DNA of 64,000 bases, from assembly GCF_029931775.1 (NCBI RefSeq), contig NC_079322.1, forward strand, positions 23,448,542-23,512,541, written 5' to 3'. Below the pieces are notes generated by a model. The model made no database searches and was not told the origin of the DNA. It worked only from the letters and a program-made list of their open reading frames with translations. This document shows positions 58,340 to 64,000 of this stretch, in pieces (position 1 is the stretch's first letter; the number at the start of each line of letters is the position of its first letter). Position numbers and translations under genes: made by a program. The DNA is from Euleptes europaea. Taxonomy: Eukaryota; Chordata; Lepidosauria; Squamata; Sphaerodactylidae.

Positions 58340-60095
58340 ACCTAAAGGTTCAATGAGATGCTCTAGAATATACTAGGATGGGGAGAGGCATGACTGGTCT
58401 TAATCTGAATGGAAGAAAATAAATCAGTAAGGCAGAAAATATGGCTTTTTATCATATTTTTACTCCACTGTTCTCCAAGCAGACGAGATAGGATATTCCC
58501 TCAAACTATTCTCTACTGGGGAGCTCCCCAAATGACAAAAAGAGTAGCGCTTGTCTTAAAACAACTGGAAACATGTGGTATTTGTTTACTTACTCAGTAC
58601 ATTTCCATCTCATTGTTCTACTAAGGAATTTAGAGTGGCATATATAGTTCTCCCCACCTCCAGTTTATCCTCACATGTGAGGTAGGTTAGGCTGAATTAG
58701 CTATATTACCAAATTCCATGTAGAACCTACACATTTTGAATGTCATCTCTGTAAGCAATTGACTAATTCAAGATAAATTGTTTACCTAGTGTCGAAGGAA
58801 TAAAAAATGCCACTGATTAGCTTTCTATACCAATCTTGCATAACTGAAATGCACATTTTTCCTGCACTGGCTAACTTTTGCAGCATATTTAGTATACTCT
58901 TAAATGAGCGAGGCCAACAGCAGGCAAATGACCCTGTTTCCAGCAGAATTTGCAAAGCTAGAATTTGTGCCTCCGCTCTAGTAAGGGGCTGAAACTTCGG
59001 GTCCTCACTTGGCTTGTTGCACATAAGGAAACTCAACTGCTTATCTCCCTTGGCAGTAATCTTTGGACTGTCTAAAACCACCTATGTAAAGGTGCTTAAA
59101 TGTCATCCAATGCTCAGGCTAATTCATGTTATAAGTTCAGATAACACTCAATCGTAGGAGGCAGCTGTAGACAGGAAATATTACTGTAGTGGTTACCATT
59201 GATAATCACACACGAGAACAATTTTGAAAAAGCCAGCTGCCGAACGTGACTGATCATTAGTACCCCTGTAATATGGTGTCTAATAAGGGGAGAGCCCTTT
59301 CCCTTAGCCTTTTGTTCAGTTAATTGCTAGAGTACTATCCTTAATGGGTAATCTTTCTACACAATCTGTAGGGGAGAAGTAACTACATCCTTTTTTTAAA
59401 GCTCAGTTAAATTTAGGTAGCAAGGCAGACTGATAAATTTGCTCATTTGGTTGGGCAAAATCAGAAATATAGAAGGGGCCATTGTAGACATTTGGGTGCA
59501 TGTTTGATTAAACTCCCACTTAAAGTTTTGTCTGAACACAAGCTACGTGCAGATAGCAGATACTAAACTAGGATTCTTAAACCCTGGTTTGGATCTGGGT
59601 TAACTACGGTTTATCACGAGGTCTGAATACAGACACACAAACACCCCGACTTGCACTATTCCTCTTCGCCTCCTGCACACACAGAGGGAAGCACAGACCA
59701 AGCAATTTGCTGCTCCGGCAGCATTCACCTTTCAGCAGTGCCTTAAGACACACCCTCCCCCCCACACACACTAAGGAGGAAGCCCTGAGCAGGAATATGC
59801 TTGGGTTTTCAGTTGCTCCCAAAGGAAACATTAAGAAGCAATGAAACTAACAGAAGGGGCTGGGGGAGAAGAGGCGCCGTTTCACAGCTGAGAAGTTCAG
59901 GAATTCAGTTAAAACAGCCAGGGGGAGAGGGAGACCAATGATCATTAGCAACAATGTGGGTTGGCTTGCTGTGCCCCCTTTTTGCAACAAACCCAACATA
60001 CAGCAAGTTGTATATGGAATGAGGCTTTGCCATCAGCCCAACAGGACATGGGAGCTTGAGAGAGCATCCAGAGCTTCTCCTTGGGAGATGGGAAA
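58340..60095. other. intergenic stretch without a recognised gene
   Basis: No convincing coding exon on either strand. A MIR-like piece (tcacatgtgaggtaggttag) is at about 58660-58700. Confidence 0.4.
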
Positions 60096-60099
60096 TGAA

Positions 60100-60347
60100 G
60101 AAGAGAAGAAGAGTTGGTTGTTATATGCCGACTTTCTCTACCACTTAAAGAATCAAACCGGCTTACAATCACCTTCCCTTCCTCTCCCCACAACAGACAC
60201 TCTGTGAGGTAGGTGGGGCTGAGAGAGCTCTGAAAGAGCTGTGACTAGCCCAAGATCACCCAGCTGGCTTCATGTGTAGGAGTGGGGAATCAAACCCGGT
60301 TCTCCAGATTAGAGTCCACCACTCTTAACCACTACATCACGCTGGCA
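60100..60347 (-). repeat. tRNA-derived CORE/MIR-like SINE, copy 8
   Basis: Starts agaagaagagttggttgtta, contains caagatcacccagctggct and ends taaccactacatcacgctgg. Confidence 0.82.
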
Positions 60348-60690
60348 AGAAGCACTACCTTGGATTTCCAAATTGTGACCAGTTATGTATGCCAACCAGG
60401 GGTCATGCAGACCAGCTCAAACAAAATATATCATGATGTCCGAATGCAGTCGTTCGTTTCTGCCCTTTAAGATGGTCATTTGGTTTATTAGTAACATCTA
60501 TGTGAGGATTCAATAAGTCTTACAAGTCACATTTGTGCAATTTTAAATTTTAATAGTATTTTAAACATCACAATAAACACCTTTAATTTCATGTCTGACT
60601 TTTAATATATTTCATTTTTCAACGTGCAGTCAGGAACCTTGCCTTTGGAGTGCAACTTAAATCTTGCTGAGTTGCTTCCAGCAAGATAAA

Positions 60691-60780
60691 TTATAACTCA
60701 TCAGGATGATACGGAGAAACTTCAGCATTTTTACAGTTCTGCTGATCTTCATTTATAGAGAAATCTTTTTGTTCCATGTA
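60691..60780 (-). other. possible terminal exon of an unidentified minus-strand gene
   Basis: Reading the minus strand, a pyrimidine-rich acceptor (ttaatctctttgtgcag) is followed by 29 codons (YMEQKDFSINEDQQNC ... YHPDEL) and a stop. I do not recognise the peptide and no upstream exon was found, so it may be chance. Confidence 0.15.
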
Positions 60781-61193
60781 CTGCACAAAGAGATTAAGGA
60801 ATGTTATTATTTGTTTCTTTCTAAATATGCACTTGTTCTTTAGCAACGGATTGAGTTTAGCTTGAGATACAGGTGAATCTTGAATCAGTGTAACGCTTAT
60901 GTACAAGAGATGCCTCAAAATGGGTTACATTCAGAGCTGCAGAGATCACCCATTGGTATCCTAGTAGGAACCCACTCTAAACGCTGCGCTCCTTATTGCA
61001 ACAGAACTCTGCCTACCATTAAGCCCAGTCTAATCAGAATAAAATGGCAAATGCAGGCACATGTGATGTTGTCTTAAGGTTTGTGCCATTTCTGAATTTT
61101 GCTCTGGCCAGTATTAAGCTTGCATCTTGTCCCATAATAGCTCTGTCTGGGGAAAGCTAAAACGTTAAGGAAAAGGTGCCTAACAGCCCATTC

Positions 61194-61662
61194 CTGAGCT
61201 GGCAGCGTACGGGGAAGGCGGGGAAGAGGCGCGGTGGTGCCTCTTCCTAAGCTGATTCCTGTATGCCGTTAAACAAACAAACAAAAAAGCCGTTTCGCAG
61301 CTTTCTTTTTTGTTTTAACGGGCCTTTCACCCCATATGGAACAGCGAGGCTGCGCCTGCTAAAAAGCAGATGCAGCACCGCAGTTCCCGGCGCTGGCATA
61401 CTGGGCCGAACTGGGATAGGGAGCCGCTCCTCCCGCCCCCGGGACGTCCCCCTGCGCCAGCTTGGCCACTGTACGCCATGGCCTGAGCCACAGAGAGGCT
61501 GCTCCGGCGGAAGGGTGAGGCTCCACGGTGCTTGGGCACCAGCGGAGCCGCCCTCCTCGCCAGCATAAGTGCATGTAATCTCATGATTACACGCACTTAT
61601 GCTGGCAGCGGGGTCAGGCTGCCTCCTAAGAGGTTTCAACCTGAAACCTCAGGAATGGGCTG
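61194..61662. mobile_element. GC-rich element with 15-bp terminal inverted repeats
   Basis: Ends cagcccattcctgag and ctcaggaatgggctg are perfect inverted repeats around a 469-bp GC-rich element with a strong internal hairpin (gcataagtgcatgtaat against its inverted copy at about 61565-61605). No target duplication is clear. Its open frames are GC artefacts. Confidence 0.75.
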
Positions 61663-61707
61663 AAAGTCACCTACATCCTAACGTACTCATTTTCATTTTA
61701 AATAAAG

Positions 61708-61930
61708 ATTTGAACACATGAAAACATGAAGCTGCCTTATACTGAATCAGACCCTTGGTCCATCAAAGTCAGTACTGTCTGCTCAGACTGACAGTGGCTG
61801 TCCAGGGTCTCAGGCAGAGGTCTTTCACATCACCTACTTGCCTAGTCCCTTTAACTGGAGATGCCAGGGATTGAACCGGGGACCTTCTGCATGCCAAGCA
61901 GATGCTCCACCACTGAGCCACAGCCCCTAT
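61708..61930 (-). repeat. tRNA-derived SINE (second family), copy 4
   Basis: Reverse orientation from acatgaagctgccttatac to gctccaccactgagccacag. Confidence 0.8.
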
Positions 61931-61934
61931 TTAT

Positions 61935-62565
61935 TTAATGATGACCTCTAAAGCATCTAGTACTCAGATTCAAAGTCACATTATGCTTTCCAAATTCAGT
62001 GGCATCCCGCACCAGAGAGCTCACTCTAGTGTTGCACAGCTACTCTTGGAAACCCACATGCTAGTGGAGACTTTTGGTCCAGGAGGCTAAGGTCGTCCAG
62101 ATACTTGAACTCAAAAAAACATAACTACATTGCTTGTTCCTGCTAAAGCATCCACCTTCCTTGTACACTAACCTTTGTGGTGATGGGTGGTTTTCATCTT
62201 CTCCCATTGCTCCTCTATTTCTGCATCATGCCTGGTGTCTCTACGCTTGTGCGGAGGCTTGCGTACCCCTCTCTTCTTCGGTGTGCATTCTGCGTGCAGA
62301 ATCAATCAGGTTTATGAAACCCAGTTTGGATGGATTAACAGAGTTATTCCCTCTATTGTTGTAGTAGGGAATTTGCACCAAAGTCCCAGAAGTCTTACTG
62401 GCCCATCTGCCAGCCTGACTAGCCTATTCTTAAACTAATGAGAATCTGTAGAACAGTGTCATATGACTCGTTCTCAGGGCTAATTGATGTAACAGCATTT
62501 TTAGATTAGGGCCACACTACATGTACAGTGGGGATCTGCAACTAGATCTGTGGCGGGAGGGGGGA
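61935..62565. other. intergenic stretch without a recognised gene
   Basis: Two overlapping forward frames at 62134-62438 show no domain or splice context that I can support. Confidence 0.35.
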
Positions 62566-62567
62566 GT

Positions 62568-62645
62568 TGTGAATTTCCTGCATTGTGCAGGGAGTTGGAC
62601 TAGATAACCCTGGTGGTCCCTTCCAACTCTATGCTTCTATGGATA
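62568..62645 (+). repeat. CR1 3' end fragment
   Basis: Ends gagttggactagataaccct and ccttccaactctatgcttct. Confidence 0.6.
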
Positions 62646-62789
62646 TGCAGTTATCTGCAAGAGAGAGTCATGAGTGGATCGGGACTCAACCTGCCCTGCA
62701 CCATTTTCCCAACTGAAACACACACACACGCACCCCTAACTGCTTTAAGCCCTGGTAGGGAAAGACACATGGATAGGAACTTAATACAA

Positions 62790-63005
62790 GAGCCAGTGTG
62801 GTACAGCGGTAAGGAAGCGTGTTGTTCTGGGAGACAAGTTCAGATCTCTACTCACCAGGAAACTCCCTGGGTGACCTTGGGTAGGTCATTCTTGCAGCCT
62901 AACCTAACTCACAGAGCTGATGTGAAGATAAGATAGAGGAAAAGAATGATTATGTACATCTAGGCGAGCTGCTTGGAAGGAGGGTAGGATAAAAGGTACT
63001 AAACA
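62790..63005 (+). repeat. MIR/CORE-like SINE
   Basis: Starts gagccagtgtggtacagcgg, contains tgggtgaccttgggtaggtc and ends near ctaggcgagctgcttgg. Confidence 0.55.
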
Positions 63006-63647
63006 AACTTGGCTTCTGTCTGCTGTAGCTCAAATGTCTCCTTCCCAGCTGTTTTTCAGCTGGAGACATTGGAGAAAGGGTGGAATAGAAGAGTTAGAGG
63101 TACCACACTTTTTTAAATTGCTGCAATAGTCTTTACTTCAATCAAGAGTTTGTGGATTGTAATGCCCAATCTATGCCTCCTTTCGCCAATTTGTTCTCCC
63201 TCCTGTGGGCAGGAACAAGAACAGAAGCCAAAACAATAAATCACAGAGTGCCGGAGCATAACTAAAAACGAGACATTCGAATATGCACTAAAGAGATAAA
63301 GCCATACCTGGCTCTCTGCTTTTGGATGTTGGAGAGAGTCCACCATGAAGCAAGCTAGCAAACTTGGGCTTAGCACCACTTCTTAGCCAGTAGTCATCGA
63401 CTGCAACTCCTTCACCTTCCTTCAGTAGCTTTCCTGGTCAAAGAGTTAAGGAAGTAAAATGCCAATCAGTTGCTTCATACCTTGATCTTATAAATGTTAG
63501 CAAGCATATCATCAGTCTATGGAGCTGAAAACAGAGTGTTCAGAAATGCCTCTAGAATTACATTTTACAGCTAGCATCCATTTACTATTTGGTCATTGCC
63601 CATTAGATCTTCTTACCCCACCTCCCATGCATTGATTTAATTTTTTT

Positions 63648-63858
63648 GTGCCGTCAAGTCACAGTTTACTTTTGGCGACCCTGTAGGGTTTTCAAGGGAA
63701 GAGATGTTCACAGGTGGCTTGCCATTGCCTGCCTCTATGCCACGACCCTTGTATTCCTTGGAGGTCTTCCATCCAAATACTAACCAGGGCTGACCCTGCT
63801 TAGCTTCTGAGGTCTGAACGAGATCAGGCTAGCCTGGGGCTATCCAGGTCAGGGCCCA
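63648..63858 (-). repeat. 5S rRNA-derived SINE, copy 4
   Basis: The most complete copy. Reverse complement of a 5S head (gaccctgcttagcttctgag, gtcttccatccaaatactaa) and the BovB-like tail gtgccgtcaagtcacagttt, ctgtagggttttcaagggaa. Sequence 63010-63645 and 63860-64000 shows nothing recognised. Confidence 0.82.
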
Positions 63859-64000
63859 ATTTAATAGCAGAACTTAATAATGTGCACTTTGGTTTGCAAT
63901 AATCCTAGCGAGACTAGGTTGTTTGCCTCCTCCGGCTCAAGGATAGGACATTCCTTCTAGTTAAAGAAGACTTTCAATAGATGCTGAATTTCCATGAAGA

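Noticed and set aside
61247-61639. GC-rich open frames suggesting a small gene with a CpG island
   Set aside because: The whole patch is bounded by perfect 15-bp inverted repeats and is a transposon-like unit.
63648-63858. 5S rRNA gene
   Set aside because: The 5S part is diverged, joined to a BovB-like tail and dispersed as a SINE.
52000-64000. NT5C3A or BBS9 exons expected near RP9
   Set aside because: I looked for their conserved peptide wording on both strands and found none. They may lie beyond the right edge.

Overview
The window is vertebrate nuclear DNA, almost certainly from a squamate reptile (possibly a gecko; that finer guess is weak). The support is small exons with GT-AG splice sites in long introns, and a repeat load typical of lizards: Sauria-type SINEs ending in ACCTTT, BovB/RTE 3' ends, CR1 and L2 3' ends, a Vingi/L2-like LINE with a 12-bp target duplication, a 5S-rRNA-derived SINE with a BovB-like tail, and many hAT-type elements with 8-bp target duplications.

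Three host genes can be read. (1) FKBP9, minus strand: coding exons 1-3 at 9445-9707, 5057-5202 and 1433-1622. The gene continues beyond the left edge. It encodes an ER-lumen peptidyl-prolyl isomerase with several FKBP domains. (2) A plus-strand gene of five coding exons, 24451-32152, encoding a 161-residue four-helix membrane protein of CD20/MS4A/TMEM176 type; I cannot assign it to a named orthologue. A probable 5' untranslated exon lies at 22681-22768. (3) RP9 (PIM1-associated protein 1), plus strand, complete in six exons, 38196-51086, encoding 226 residues with a zinc knuckle and a Ser/Lys-rich tail.

Layout: 1-10000 is FKBP9 with its CpG island around exon 1; 10000-22000 is repeat-rich intergenic DNA (nested hAT in LINE, CR1 multimers, hAT MITEs, BovB, Sauria SINE, a 1.6-kb CR1, a 1.3-kb Vingi-like LINE); 22700-32300 is the four-helix membrane gene; 32300-37900 is intergenic with SINEs, CR1 and an L1-like 3' end; 37900-51100 is RP9, whose first splice donor lies in a 136-bp tandem repeat; 51100-64000 is repeat-rich DNA with a broken retrovirus-like fossil (about 53.8-58.2 kb) split by a 1.8-kb hAT element with a perfect 8-bp target duplication.

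FKBP9 and RP9 are neighbours in other vertebrates, but here they are transcribed away from each other with the membrane gene between them and no recognisable NT5C3A exon. In human, as I recall it, FKBP9 points towards NT5C3A and RP9. This suggests a local rearrangement or an assembly-order problem. The three genes share no obvious pathway.
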